Below are positions 27,025-35,146 of a DNA stretch of 64,000 bases, in pieces. The notes beneath the pieces are model-generated. The model saw nothing but the letters and a program-made list of their open reading frames with translations. It was not told the DNA's origin and made no database searches. How positions within the stretch are numbered: position 1 is the first letter of the stretch; each line of letters begins with the position of its first letter. Where the stretch lies: contig CAVVWN010000008.1 of assembly GCA_963752045.1 (NCBI GenBank), forward strand, positions 558,001-622,000, written 5' to 3'. The translations under genes were made by a program, and so were the position numbers. The stretch comes from DATKDF01 sp963752045. GTDB taxonomy: Bacteria > Acidobacteriota > Vicinamibacteria > Vicinamibacterales > SCN-69-37.

Positions 27025-28641
27025 ATGCCACTGTACCTTGGTCTCGACTGCAGCACGCAAAGCCTGACGGGTCTCGTCGTCGAGGTGGATGAGCATGACC
27101 GGTCGGTTGTGCTCGAACTCGGGGTCGAGTTCGACACGGACCTTCCGGCCCATGGCACTCGCCATGGCGTGCTCCCGTCAAATGACCCTCGGGTGGCGGT
27201 TTCGCCGCCGCTCATGTGGGCCGAAGCGCTCGACCGAATGATGGGCGAGATCGGCCGGTCCGGGCTGGATCTGTCGCAGCTTGTGGCGATCGCGGGCTCG
27301 GCGCAGCAGCACGGCAGCGTCTACCTCGGTGCGGAAGCGGCGGCTCGGCTCGGAGCGCTCGACGCCGGACGACCCCTGGCCAGCCAGCTCGCAGACGTGT
27401 TCGCACGGCCGGTGGCGCCGATCTGGATGGACGTCAGCGCCGACGACGAGTGTGCCGAGATCACGGCGGCCATGGGCGGCGCCAAGCGGCTGGCCGAGCT
27501 CACCGGATCGCGGGCGTTCGAACGCTTCACCGGGCCGCAGATTCGGAAGTTCTTCAAGCAGGATCCGGCCGGCTACCAAGCGACCGATCGCATTCACATG
27601 GTCAGCTCGTTCATGGCGTCGCTCCTCCTGGGCGGGCACGCGCCGCTCGACCCCGGGGACGCCTCGGGCATGAACCTGATGAACCTGGCGACGAACCGGT
27701 GGCTGCCCGACGCGCTCTCGGCCACGGCGCCCGAACTCGAGCGCCGCCTGCCGTCGATCGTGCCATCGTGGACCGTCATCGGCACGCTCGCTCCGTACTG
27801 GCAGCGGCGCTACGGCTTTCCGTCGTCACGCGTGGTCGTGTGGTCGGGCGACAACTCGTGCAGCCTGGTGGGCACGGGCCTCGTGCGGCCCGGACAGCTC
27901 ACGGTGTCGCTCGGTACGAGCGACACCGTATGCGGGCTGATGCGTGAGCCGCGGGTAGACCTGGCGGGGGAGGGCCATGTGTTCGGCGCGCCGACGGGCG
28001 AGTTTCTCGCCCTGGTCTGCTTCCGGAACGGCTCGCTCGCGCGCGAGCGCGTCCGTGACATGTACGGGCTCGATTGGGACGGTTTCTCCGCCGCGCTCCG
28101 GGCGACGCCACCCGGCAACGGCGGGGCGCTGATGCTGCCGTGGTTCGAGCCGGAGATCACGCCCGACGTGCTGTATCCCAGCGTGCACCGCGACGGTCTG
28201 CCGGCGGCCGACGCGGCCGCCAACGTCCGCGCCGTCGTCGAAGCGCAGATGATGGCCATGCACAACCACTCGCGCTGGATGGGCCGCGACGTGTCGGTGA
28301 TTCACGCGACGGGCGGAGCCGCGGTCAATCGCGAGATTCTCCAGGTGATGGCCGATGTGTTCGGTGCCGAGGTGCATCGGTTCGCCGTCGAGAACGCGGC
28401 GTGTCTTGGTGCGGCCCTTCGCGCTCTGCATGCCAATGCTCTGGCCGATGGCCGGCCCATGGCGTGGAGCGAGGTGGTTCGAGGACTGGCCGAGCCGATG
28501 CCCGGGTCGTCGGTGACGCCGGTGGCCGCGCGAGCCGGCGTGTATGAGGAACTCTCCGCGCGACATGCCGAGTTCGAGCGCCGCGCGCTCGGTGACCGTG
28601 GGGAACCGCCCCCTGGACGCGGTGGGTCCGGGCCGCACTGA
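27025..28641 (+). CDS. xylB: Xylulokinase, FGGY family (animal XYLB-like)
   Basis: A 538-residue carbohydrate kinase that phosphorylates D-xylulose to xylulose-5-phosphate. 'YLGLDCSTQSLTGLVVE' begins the ATPase fold, and 'HATGGAAVNREILQVMADVF' with the following segment is the second FGGY signature. From memory the long blocks 'SGMNLMNLA', 'GSAQQHGSVYLGAEA', 'SRAFERFTGPQIRKFFKQ' and 'VSLGTSDTVCGL' resemble eukaryotic XYLB more than E. coli XylB. The ATG at 27025 matches the family start; ATG 26998 is an alternative without better support. It neighbours a pentose-type ABC transporter and an aldose epimerase. Confidence 0.9.
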   Translation: MPLYLGLDCSTQSLTGLVVEVDEHDRSVVLELGVEFDTDLPAHGTRHGVLPSNDPRVAVSPPLMWAEALDRMMGEIGRSGLDLSQLVAIAGSAQQHGSVYLGAEAAARLGALDAGRPLASQLADVFARPVAPIWMDVSADDECAEITAAMGGAKRLAELTGSRAFERFTGPQIRKFFKQDPAGYQATDRIHMVSSFMASLLLGGHAPLDPGDASGMNLMNLATNRWLPDALSATAPELERRLPSIVPSWTVIGTLAPYWQRRYGFPSSRVVVWSGDNSCSLVGTGLVRPGQLTVSLGTSDTVCGLMREPRVDLAGEGHVFGAPTGEFLALVCFRNGSLARERVRDMYGLDWDGFSAALRATPPGNGGALMLPWFEPEITPDVLYPSVHRDGLPAADAAANVRAVVEAQMMAMHNHSRWMGRDVSVIHATGGAAVNREILQVMADVFGAEVHRFAVENAACLGAALRALHANALADGRPMAWSEVVRGLAEPMPGSSVTPVAARAGVYEELSARHAEFERRALGDRGEPPPGRGGSGPH

Positions 28642-28808
28642 CGACCATCTACTACCTGCTCGCGGCCGGCCAGGTGAGCCGATGGCATCGGGTCGGTTGT
28701 ACCGTCGGGCCGGGCTTCGACTACGCGGACTTCCGGTTTCTTCGGGATGATCCGGTGGCCGTCCGGAAGCTGGCGGACCTCGGCGCCGACTACCGGCTGT
28801 TCGCGTGA
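28641..28808 (+). pseudogene. Cupin DUF985 remnant with internal deletion
   Basis: Directly after xylB an open frame of 55 codons without ATG, GTG or TTG at its head reads 'TTIYYLLAAGQVSRWHRV' joined straight to 'GCTVGPGFDYADFRFL' and ends RLFA-stop. The first part matches the early strand and the second the last strand of DUF985 (cupin_5) proteins, where some 60-70 residues normally separate them. Thus the N-terminus and the middle of the barrel are missing. The identification rests on remembered family patterns. Confidence 0.6.
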
Positions 28809-28836
28809 TTGAACCGGAGGCCGGAGCCGTTTTCGT

Positions 28837-29790
28837 TCAGCTCCCGCCGCTCTCCATCCGCTTCCATGCTTCGAGATAGTCGGCGAGGTTCTCCGTCGTC
28901 ACGACATCGACACCGGAGTCGATGATGGGGTCAGGCGGCAGGCGGCCCGCCACGATCTCGCTGAGGAGTCGAATCGACTCGCTGCCCCAGCCGAAGTACT
29001 TCTGCCCCAGCAGGACTTGCACTTTGCCGGCTCGCAGCAGGTCCGGGGCCGGCGGGTTCGTGTCGAACGAAATGAACTTCGTCGTCGCCGGCACGGGCGC
29101 GAGCGCATTGGCGGTGAATACCGGCCAGCCGCCGACCGAGATCCAGGCGCCAAGGTCCGGGTAGCGGTTGGTGCCCGTCGCGATGAGCTCTGCGCAACGG
29201 ACGCTGTCTTCCTTGATGTCGTACGTCTCGACGATGGTGATGTCGGGGAACGCCTTCAGGGCATCCCGCGCGCCATCGAGTCGGCGCTGCAGGTTGTTGG
29301 CGCCGAGACTGGTCAGAAACGCGACCGTGCCCTTCCCGTCGAGCAGTCGTGCCGCCTCGCGCCCCATGATGAGGCCCGACTGGTAATCGTCGACCCCGTA
29401 GAAGGCGAGCCGCTTCGATTCGGGCGCGTCCGAGTCCCACGTGACCACGGGAATGCCTGCCTCGACCGCCCGGTTGATCGTACTCGTCAGGAACTCGGCG
29501 TTCAGGACGGAGATCGCGATGCCGTCCACCTGCTGCGAGATGAAGGACTCGAGGATCTCCTTCTGCTTGAGCTCATCGGGCCGGTCCGGGCCGCGGTAGA
29601 TCACGTCGATGTTGCCGGCTTCGGCCGCGAACCGCTGCGCGCCCTTGTTGGCGTAGTCGAACACCGGTATGTCGAGCGACTTCGGAATGAGCGCGAACCG
29701 CAGCTTGCGAGGCTCGTCGGACGCTGGCCCAGAGCAGGCCGAGAAGACGGCCGCAGCCGCCAGCGCGATAACCATCATCGTCCTTCGCAT
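28837..29790 (-). CDS. Sugar ABC transporter substrate-binding lipoprotein (CUT2/RbsB type)
   Basis: A 317-residue periplasmic-binding protein. The signal ends in a lipobox ('AAAVFSACSG'), anchoring it to the membrane. 'RFALIPKSLDIPVFDYANKG', 'SFISQQVDGIAISVLNAEFL' and 'AVEAGIPVVTWDSDAPES' are typical of ribose/galactose/xylose-binding proteins. ATG 29790 follows GAGGAGA and is preferred to GTG 29805. It is the third gene of the operon, 40 bases after the permease. Confidence 0.93.
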   Translation of the reverse strand: MRRTMMVIALAAAAVFSACSGPASDEPRKLRFALIPKSLDIPVFDYANKGAQRFAAEAGNIDVIYRGPDRPDELKQKEILESFISQQVDGIAISVLNAEFLTSTINRAVEAGIPVVTWDSDAPESKRLAFYGVDDYQSGLIMGREAARLLDGKGTVAFLTSLGANNLQRRLDGARDALKAFPDITIVETYDIKEDSVRCAELIATGTNRYPDLGAWISVGGWPVFTANALAPVPATTKFISFDTNPPAPDLLRAGKVQVLLGQKYFGWGSESIRLLSEIVAGRLPPDPIIDSGVDVVTTENLADYLEAWKRMESGGS

Positions 29791-29830
29791 TCTTCGTCTC
29801 CTCACCCGCGAGCCCCGGGCATCGGCCTCA

Positions 29831-30790
29831 TTACCCCTGCCGCCGCACCAGCACCTGGTCCATCACGACGATCACGATGACGACGACGCCGACGATGAGC
29901 CGGTCGTAGAACGTGGCGCCCGGGATCTGCGGCAGCGCGTTGCGCAGGACGCCGAAGATCAGCGCGCCCAGCACGGCGCCGGCCACCGAACCGCGGCCGC
30001 CGGCCAGGCTGGCGCCGCCCACCACCGCCGACGCGATGATATCCAACTCGTAGCCGGTCGCGAGGTCGGCCTTGCCCTGACCCTGCACCACGGCCAGCAC
30101 CACACCCGAGACGCCGGCGAGCAGGCCTGCAATGACGTAGGCGGATGTCTTGATCCAGCCCACCGCAATACCGGAGAAGAGCGCCGCCGTTTCGTTTCCG
30201 CCCACGGCGAAGACCGCGCGGCCCCACTGGAAGCGCCGCATGAGCACGTGGAAGACGACGGCCAGCCCGATCATGATGGCCGGCGCCAGCCAGTCGGCCG
30301 GCACGCCGGCAAGCGTGCCGTCGGCAGGCAGTCGTCGCGAGAGGTCGTAGAAGCGTGCCTCGGTGATGATGAATCCGGCACCGCGCCAGATGCCCATGAC
30401 GCCAAGCGTCGCAATGAACGGCGGCAGGTGCATGCGGACGATGAGCCACGAGGAGAGCAACCCGGCGGCAACGCCCGTCAGGAGGCCGGCGACGGCGCTC
30501 GGTCCGAGCGGCCAGCCGGCCTCGACGAAGAAATAGCCCGTGACGACGCTCGTGAGCGCAATCACGGCGCCTGGAGAGAGGTCGATGCCGCCCGAGATGA
30601 TGACGATGGCGGCGCCAATGGCCGCGATGCCGTAGATCGACGAGTACTTGAAGACCAGCAGAAAGTTGTCGGCGTTGAAGAACGGATGCGTGCGGTCCGA
30701 CTCCGGCCAGAGGTACCAGGTGAAGAAGAGCACTTCGAGCAGAAGGATGGCCACAGTGCTGAGCTCACGCACTCGCCACAGTCTGGTCAT
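29831..30790 (-). CDS. Sugar ABC transporter permease (RbsC type)
   Basis: A 319-residue inner-membrane permease with about eight to ten hydrophobic segments. 'AIVIISGGIDLSPGAVIAL' and 'GYELDIIASAVVGGASLAGG' are the RbsC/XylH hallmarks of CUT2 transporters. The ATG at 30790 overlaps the upstream ATPase stop (ATGA), consistent with coupling. It partners with the binding protein and the frameshifted ATPase. Confidence 0.93.
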   Translation of the reverse strand: MTRLWRVRELSTVAILLLEVLFFTWYLWPESDRTHPFFNADNFLLVFKYSSIYGIAAIGAAIVIISGGIDLSPGAVIALTSVVTGYFFVEAGWPLGPSAVAGLLTGVAAGLLSSWLIVRMHLPPFIATLGVMGIWRGAGFIITEARFYDLSRRLPADGTLAGVPADWLAPAIMIGLAVVFHVLMRRFQWGRAVFAVGGNETAALFSGIAVGWIKTSAYVIAGLLAGVSGVVLAVVQGQGKADLATGYELDIIASAVVGGASLAGGRGSVAGAVLGALIFGVLRNALPQIPGATFYDRLIVGVVVIVIVVMDQVLVRRQG

Positions 30791-32284
30791 GTCGTCTCCC
30801 CGGCGTCGTGCGCGGCCAGCTGCATCACGGATTCCTCGGTGGCCTCCGTGCCTGCGAGCTCGCCCCGCAGGCGGCCCTGGCGCATCACCAGCACGCGATC
30901 GGCAAGCGCCAGCACCTCGGGCAATTCGCTCGACACCACGAGGCACGCCATGCCGGCGTTGGCCTGCTGGCGAATCAGCCGGTGCAGTTCGAACTTGGCT
31001 CCGACATCGACGCCTTTGGTGGGTTCGTCGAGCAGCAGTACCTTCGGCGACGTGGCCAGCCACTTCGCCGTGACGACCTTCTGCTGGTTGCCGCCGCTCA
31101 GGGCATCGGGCGTGCGCCGGGTATCCGGCGTCCGAATGCCGAGCGCGGCGACCTGTGCTTCAGCCACCCGCGTTTCGTCGGCGGAGTCGATGCGCCTGAC
31201 GCCGGCCTTGGCCGTCCGCGGCAGATTGATGTTGTCGCGGAGGTCGAGATTGAAGAACAGGCCCTGCCGATGCCGTTCCTCCGGCACGAGCGCCAGGCCG
31301 GCCCTCGCCGCGTCGCGTGCCGAGGCCGGCGCCGCCGCGCGGCCGGCCACCTCAATCGTCCCGCCGTCGGCTCGCGTGAGACCGAAGATCGTCTGGACGA
31401 GCTCCGAGCGACCGGACCCGACCAGACCGAACAGCCCGACGACCTCGCCTTCGCACACGTCGAACGACACGTCCTCGAACGCCGGCCGTCGCGACAGGTG
31501 ACGGACGGAAAGCGCCGTCGGTCCCATGCCCGCGCCGTCGCCCCGGTCGAGGCGCGCCGGAGGCTCGCGGCCGACCATTGCCCGCACCACATCGTCGGGC
31601 GTCGTCGCGGAGCGCGCGAACGTGCCGACGTAGCGGCCGTCGCGCAGGACCGTGATGCGGTCCGACAGCCGGAAAACTTCCGGAATGCGATGTGACACGA
31701 AGATCGTCGTCACGCCCCTGGCCCGGAGATCGTCGAGAACGGCGAACAGGTGGTCGACTTCCGCGTCGGTGAGTGCGGCGGTCGGTTCGTCGAGAACCAG
31801 GATGCGGCAGTCGAAGGCCAGCGCGCGGGCGACCTGCACGAGCTCCGCGTAGGCAGCCGGCAGCCGCTCCATGGACGTGTCCGGGTCGACCGGTACGCCG
31901 AGCCGGCCGAGCAACTCGCGCGTCCGGGCGCGCATGCGGACTTCGTCGAGCCGGCCGCCACGGAACGTGAGCTCGCGGCCAGCGAAGATGTTGGCGGCCA
32001 CGCTCAGATTCGGGAAGGCGAGTGTCTCCTGGTAGACCATGCCGATGCCGGCCTCGAGCGCCTCGCGTGGGGTCGCCGGCCGGAGCGTGCGCGCCCTTCC
32101 ATGTCATGTCACCCTCGTCGGGCTCGACGATGCCGGCGAGGATCTTCAGCAGGGTCGACTTGCCCGCGCCGTTTTCCCCGACGATGGCGTGGACTTCGCC
32201 GCTCACGATCTCGAAGCTCACCTCGGCAAGCGCCGTCACGGCGCCGAAGCGCTTCGAGATGCTGTTGAATCGGAGTGTGTCCAT
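30787..32284 (-). pseudogene. Sugar ABC transporter ATPase (RbsA type), frameshifted
   Basis: A tandem ABC ATPase split between two frames. From ATG 32284 the frame gives 'RFNSISKRFGAVTALAEVSF' and Walker A 'GENGAGKSTLLK', but after 'MTWKGA' it becomes unrelated sequence. The adjacent frame continues with 'TLRPATPREALEAGIGMVYQ' and runs to 30787, including 'ILVLDEPTAALTDAE' and the second-domain 'LSGGNQQKVVTAKWLA' and 'LLLDEPTKGVDVG'. Removing one base at about 32085-32097 (a GC-rich GCGTGCGCGCCC run) restores a full RbsA-like protein of about 498 residues. It may be a real mutation or a sequence error. Permease and binding protein are intact. Confidence 0.85.
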
Positions 32285-32305
32285 GCGGACTCGGCGCGGC
32301 CGCCC

Positions 32306-32312
32306 TATGATA
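32306..32312. promoter_or_regulatory. Overlapping divergent -10 boxes of the ABC operon and epimerase
   Basis: The seven bases TATGATA give TATGAT (+, 32306-32311) toward the epimerase and TATCAT (-, complement of 32307-32312) toward the ABC operon. They lie in the 71-bp spacer; no -35 is convincing. Confidence 0.45.
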
Positions 32313-32355
32313 TTACCGGTGCAGCCAGCCGGATGCCGCTGCCGAGGGGGTTTCT

Positions 32356-33507
32356 GTGACACGGACGGCGCTCGTGACGGTGTGCATGCTGACCGCGGCC
32401 GCGTGCAGCGGCCCTTCTGAAGAAGGCACGGGTTCGATGACCAGGCCGTTTCTCACACAGGAGCCGTTCGGCGCCTCGCCCGAAGGCGAACCGATCGACC
32501 TCGTCACGCTCCGCAACTCGAACGGGATCGAGGTTCGGATCATGACCTATGGCGGGACCGTGGTCTCGCTCCGCACGCCGGACCGCGACGGAGCCCTCGA
32601 CGACATCGTTCTGGGATTCGAGACGGCGGAGCCCTATTTCACCGAGTCGCCCTACTTCGGGTCGATCATCGGCCGGTATGGCAACCGGATCGCCGGGGCC
32701 CGCTTTGCGCTGGGCGACGAGACGTACGAGCTGTCGGCCAACGACGGCCTGAACCATCTGCACGGGGGCGCCAGGGGCTGGGACAAGGTCGTCTGGCGGG
32801 GTGAGCCGTTCCAGAATGCCGACGGCGTCGGTCTCGTGCTGCGCCACACCAGCCCGGATGGCGACCAGGGGTATCCGGGCACCGTGAGCGCCACGGTGAC
32901 GTACTGGTTGCGGACCGACGATTCGCTCGTCATCGACTATGAGGCGACGACCGACAGGCCGACAGTGGTCAACATGACGCACCACAGCTACTTCAATCTG
33001 GCTGGCGGCCGCGCGGAAGACATCCTGGGTCACGAGCTGACGATCGCGGCGGATCGCTATACGCCGGCTGACGCCACGTTGATTCCGACCGGAGAGATCG
33101 CGCCGGTCGAGGGCACGCCATTCGACTTCCGGACGCCGCACACGATTGGCGAACGAATCGGCGCGGCCGATTCCCAGCTTGCCAATGGCAAGGGCTACGA
33201 CCACAACTGGGTGATCGGGCGCGTCAGCCCGGAGCCCGCGCTCGTCGCCAGGGTCGTCGAGCCCATGACGGGGCGCACCCTCGAAGTCGAGAGCACCGAG
33301 CCGGGCCTGCAGTTCTATTCCGGCAACTTCCTCGACGGGACGATCGTCGGAAAGGGCGGCCGGCTCTACGGCCATCGCTCTGGGTTCTGCCTCGAACCCC
33401 AGCACTATCCAGATTCGCCAAATCAGATGGGCTTTCCGTCCGCTGAGCTGCGCCCCGGCGAAACCTATCGCTCGAGGACGGTCTTCCGGTTTGGCGTGGC
33501 GCCCTGA
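32356..33507 (+). CDS. galM: Aldose 1-epimerase, lipoprotein form
   Basis: A 383-residue mutarotase that interconverts alpha and beta anomers of aldoses. 'GRYGNRIAGARFALGDETYE', 'NHLHGGARGWDKVVW', 'MTHHSYFNLAG' (catalytic His) and 'YDHNWVIG' are family motifs. The N-terminus is a lipoprotein signal ('CMLTAAACSG'), so it acts in the periplasm, beside the binding lipoprotein. GTG 32356 follows GAGGGGG. Divergent from the ABC transporter. Confidence 0.94.
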   Translation: MTRTALVTVCMLTAAACSGPSEEGTGSMTRPFLTQEPFGASPEGEPIDLVTLRNSNGIEVRIMTYGGTVVSLRTPDRDGALDDIVLGFETAEPYFTESPYFGSIIGRYGNRIAGARFALGDETYELSANDGLNHLHGGARGWDKVVWRGEPFQNADGVGLVLRHTSPDGDQGYPGTVSATVTYWLRTDDSLVIDYEATTDRPTVVNMTHHSYFNLAGGRAEDILGHELTIAADRYTPADATLIPTGEIAPVEGTPFDFRTPHTIGERIGAADSQLANGKGYDHNWVIGRVSPEPALVARVVEPMTGRTLEVESTEPGLQFYSGNFLDGTIVGKGGRLYGHRSGFCLEPQHYPDSPNQMGFPSAELRPGETYRSRTVFRFGVAP

Positions 33508-33534
33508 CGGTCCGAAGGGCCGAAGCTCCGGGAA

Positions 33535-34641
33535 TCAGTACTCGCCGAGGATTCGTCTGACTTCGGCCGGGTCGGTCGTCAGGGTGAGGGCCATCATGAG
33601 CAGGATTCTGGCCTTGAGGGGCTGGAGATCGTCACCAGCGAGCCGGTACGAGTCTGCTCCGTCGCGGCCGCCACGGCCTCCGGCCACCCGCCCGCTGCCC
33701 GTGCGCGTCGTCGAGACGACGAAGACGCCTTTCCCTAGGGCGTAGCGAATGCCGTCACCCTGAGTGCCGCTGGTGGCGCCGGCGCCCGCGCCGGCGACGA
33801 CGATGCCCTCGGCGCCGGCATCGACGGCGGCCCTGATGAGGTCGCCCGGGGCTTCCTGATAGGTGAGGAGGACGTCGACGCGCGGCAGCGACTCGAGCGC
33901 AGACACGTCGAATTCGCTCGCCGCCGAGTGTCGCTTGACCGGTCTCCGGTAGTAGACCACCCGGTCGCGGTCGGCCACGCCAAGCAGGCCGTAGGCGCGA
34001 GACGTGAACGTGTCGAGCCGGAGCGCGTCCGTCTTGGTCACTTCGCGAGCCGAATTGATCTCGTCGTTCAGGACGACGACCGTACCCATGCCGCGCGAGG
34101 CAGGGTCGCCGGCGACACGAAACGCGTCTTCGAGATTGGCCGCCCCTTCGTAGCCGAGCGTGCTCGGATTACGCATCGCCCCGACCACGGCGACGGGACG
34201 CTCATCGCGGACGGTCAGGTGCAGGAAGTACGCGAGCTCTTCCAGCGTGTCCGTCCCGACCGTGACAACGATGCCGGCGAGCCCGGGGTCGTCAGCGAGC
34301 CGGCGGTTGATTTGCTTCGAGAGGCTCAGCCACTGGTCGAGCGTCAGGGCGCTGCTCGAGGTGTTGGAAAACTGTTCGCCATCGGCACGAACGTAGCGGC
34401 CCAGGTCCGGAATGGAGGCCATGAGCTCCTCCACGGTCAGCCGGCCGCCCTGGCGGTTCGAGATCGTGCCGCCGGTCGCATAGAGATGGACGCGGGGCAA
34501 GTCGGCCGGGGTCGGGGCCGCCGCGGGCGCAGACTGGTTCGGGACTCCGGTAGAGGACTGGGTGGCCGAGCCGGCAAGCAGCACGGCAAGACCCACGAGG
34601 AGGCCTGCGGAGCCGAGCCTCGGACGGATGGCTGACGGCAT
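33535..34641 (-). CDS. Periplasmic L-asparaginase (type II)
   Basis: A 368-residue asparaginase with a signal peptide. The first catalytic Thr is in 'YATGGTISNRQGG', the second in 'VTVGTDTLEELAYFLHLT', with the Lys region 'GAMRNPSTLGYEG'. It hydrolyses asparagine to aspartate and ammonia. ATG 34641 gives a standard signal; TATAGT lies nine bases upstream (complement of 34651-34656). Confidence 0.93.
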   Translation of the reverse strand: MPSAIRPRLGSAGLLVGLAVLLAGSATQSSTGVPNQSAPAAAPTPADLPRVHLYATGGTISNRQGGRLTVEELMASIPDLGRYVRADGEQFSNTSSSALTLDQWLSLSKQINRRLADDPGLAGIVVTVGTDTLEELAYFLHLTVRDERPVAVVGAMRNPSTLGYEGAANLEDAFRVAGDPASRGMGTVVVLNDEINSAREVTKTDALRLDTFTSRAYGLLGVADRDRVVYYRRPVKRHSAASEFDVSALESLPRVDVLLTYQEAPGDLIRAAVDAGAEGIVVAGAGAGATSGTQGDGIRYALGKGVFVVSTTRTGSGRVAGGRGGRDGADSYRLAGDDLQPLKARILLMMALTLTTDPAEVRRILGEY

Positions 34642-34650
34642 GGTCCGCGT

Positions 34651-34656
34651 ACTATA
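34651..34656 (-). promoter_or_regulatory. -10 box upstream of the asparaginase gene
   Basis: TATAGT on the minus strand, nine bases before the ATG at 34641, preceded by TTG. Confidence 0.4.
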
Positions 34657-34671
34657 CAACCGGCGCGACGG

Positions 34672-34884
34672 TCAGGCGCCGTTCGGAGTCTTCGCCGCGC
34701 GGTCGAGCCAGACGGCCAGTTGCCTGGCGGCGGCGTCGGGCGTCTCACCGTAGAAGGGCATGAGGGCGGTCGTCGCGCCAGGCCGGCGCGCGATGTGGGC
34801 CCGCCACCGGTTGCGGCCCACCGGCAGCACCTCGATGACGTACGATCGACCGTTGATGGTCTCTTCGAATCTGACGATGTTCAC
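34672..34884 (-). CDS. Small conserved-looking hypothetical protein
   Basis: A 70-residue soluble protein starting at GTG 34884 ('NIVRFEETINGRSYVIEVL'). It has an alternating beta-strand pattern followed by a C-terminal helix ('DAAARQLAVWLDRAA'). No signal, membrane segment or catalytic motif is visible. It lies upstream of the asparaginase gene in the same direction, 30 bases away. Function unknown. Confidence 0.6.
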   Translation of the reverse strand: MNIVRFEETINGRSYVIEVLPVGRNRWRAHIARRPGATTALMPFYGETPDAAARQLAVWLDRAAKTPNGA

Positions 34885-35146
34885 TGTGTGTGCGGTCCGG
34901 TTCGAGGCGTGATGCGCGACGACTGATTCTAGTCCGCACAGCGCGCGATGCAAGCGAAGCTGCATGCGAACCTGCACCACTCGTGTACGCGGCGCTCCCT
35001 TTGTGCCGACGTCGGGTCAAAAAACTTTCGTCGCGACAGGATGTCCACAGGGCTTCCACGATTCTTCAACAGGTTTTCCACACTACCGAGGTGCCAGCCG
35101 GATTCGTGACCCGTCCGGGTCGCGAATCCGCGACAATAGGAGCGGG
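34885..35146. other. Intergenic region, no gene recognised
   Basis: This 262-base divergent spacer lies between the small hypothetical and the helical secreted protein. It includes TTTTCCACA (35074-35082) and ATGTCCACA (35041-35049), which resemble DnaA boxes, and an AGGAGCGGG ribosome site just before 35147. No coding or RNA feature is supported. Confidence 0.5.

Noticed and set aside
29669..31501. Plus-strand open frame of about 610 codons across the sugar transporter
   Set aside because: His/Arg/Asp-rich composition and repeat-like texture typical of antisense reading; the minus-strand genes have family motifs.
35041..35082. DnaA-box-like sequences (ATGTCCACA, TTTTCCACA), possible replication origin
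   Set aside because: Only one is a good match to the box consensus; there is no dnaA, dnaN or AT-rich region nearby, so an origin is not supported.
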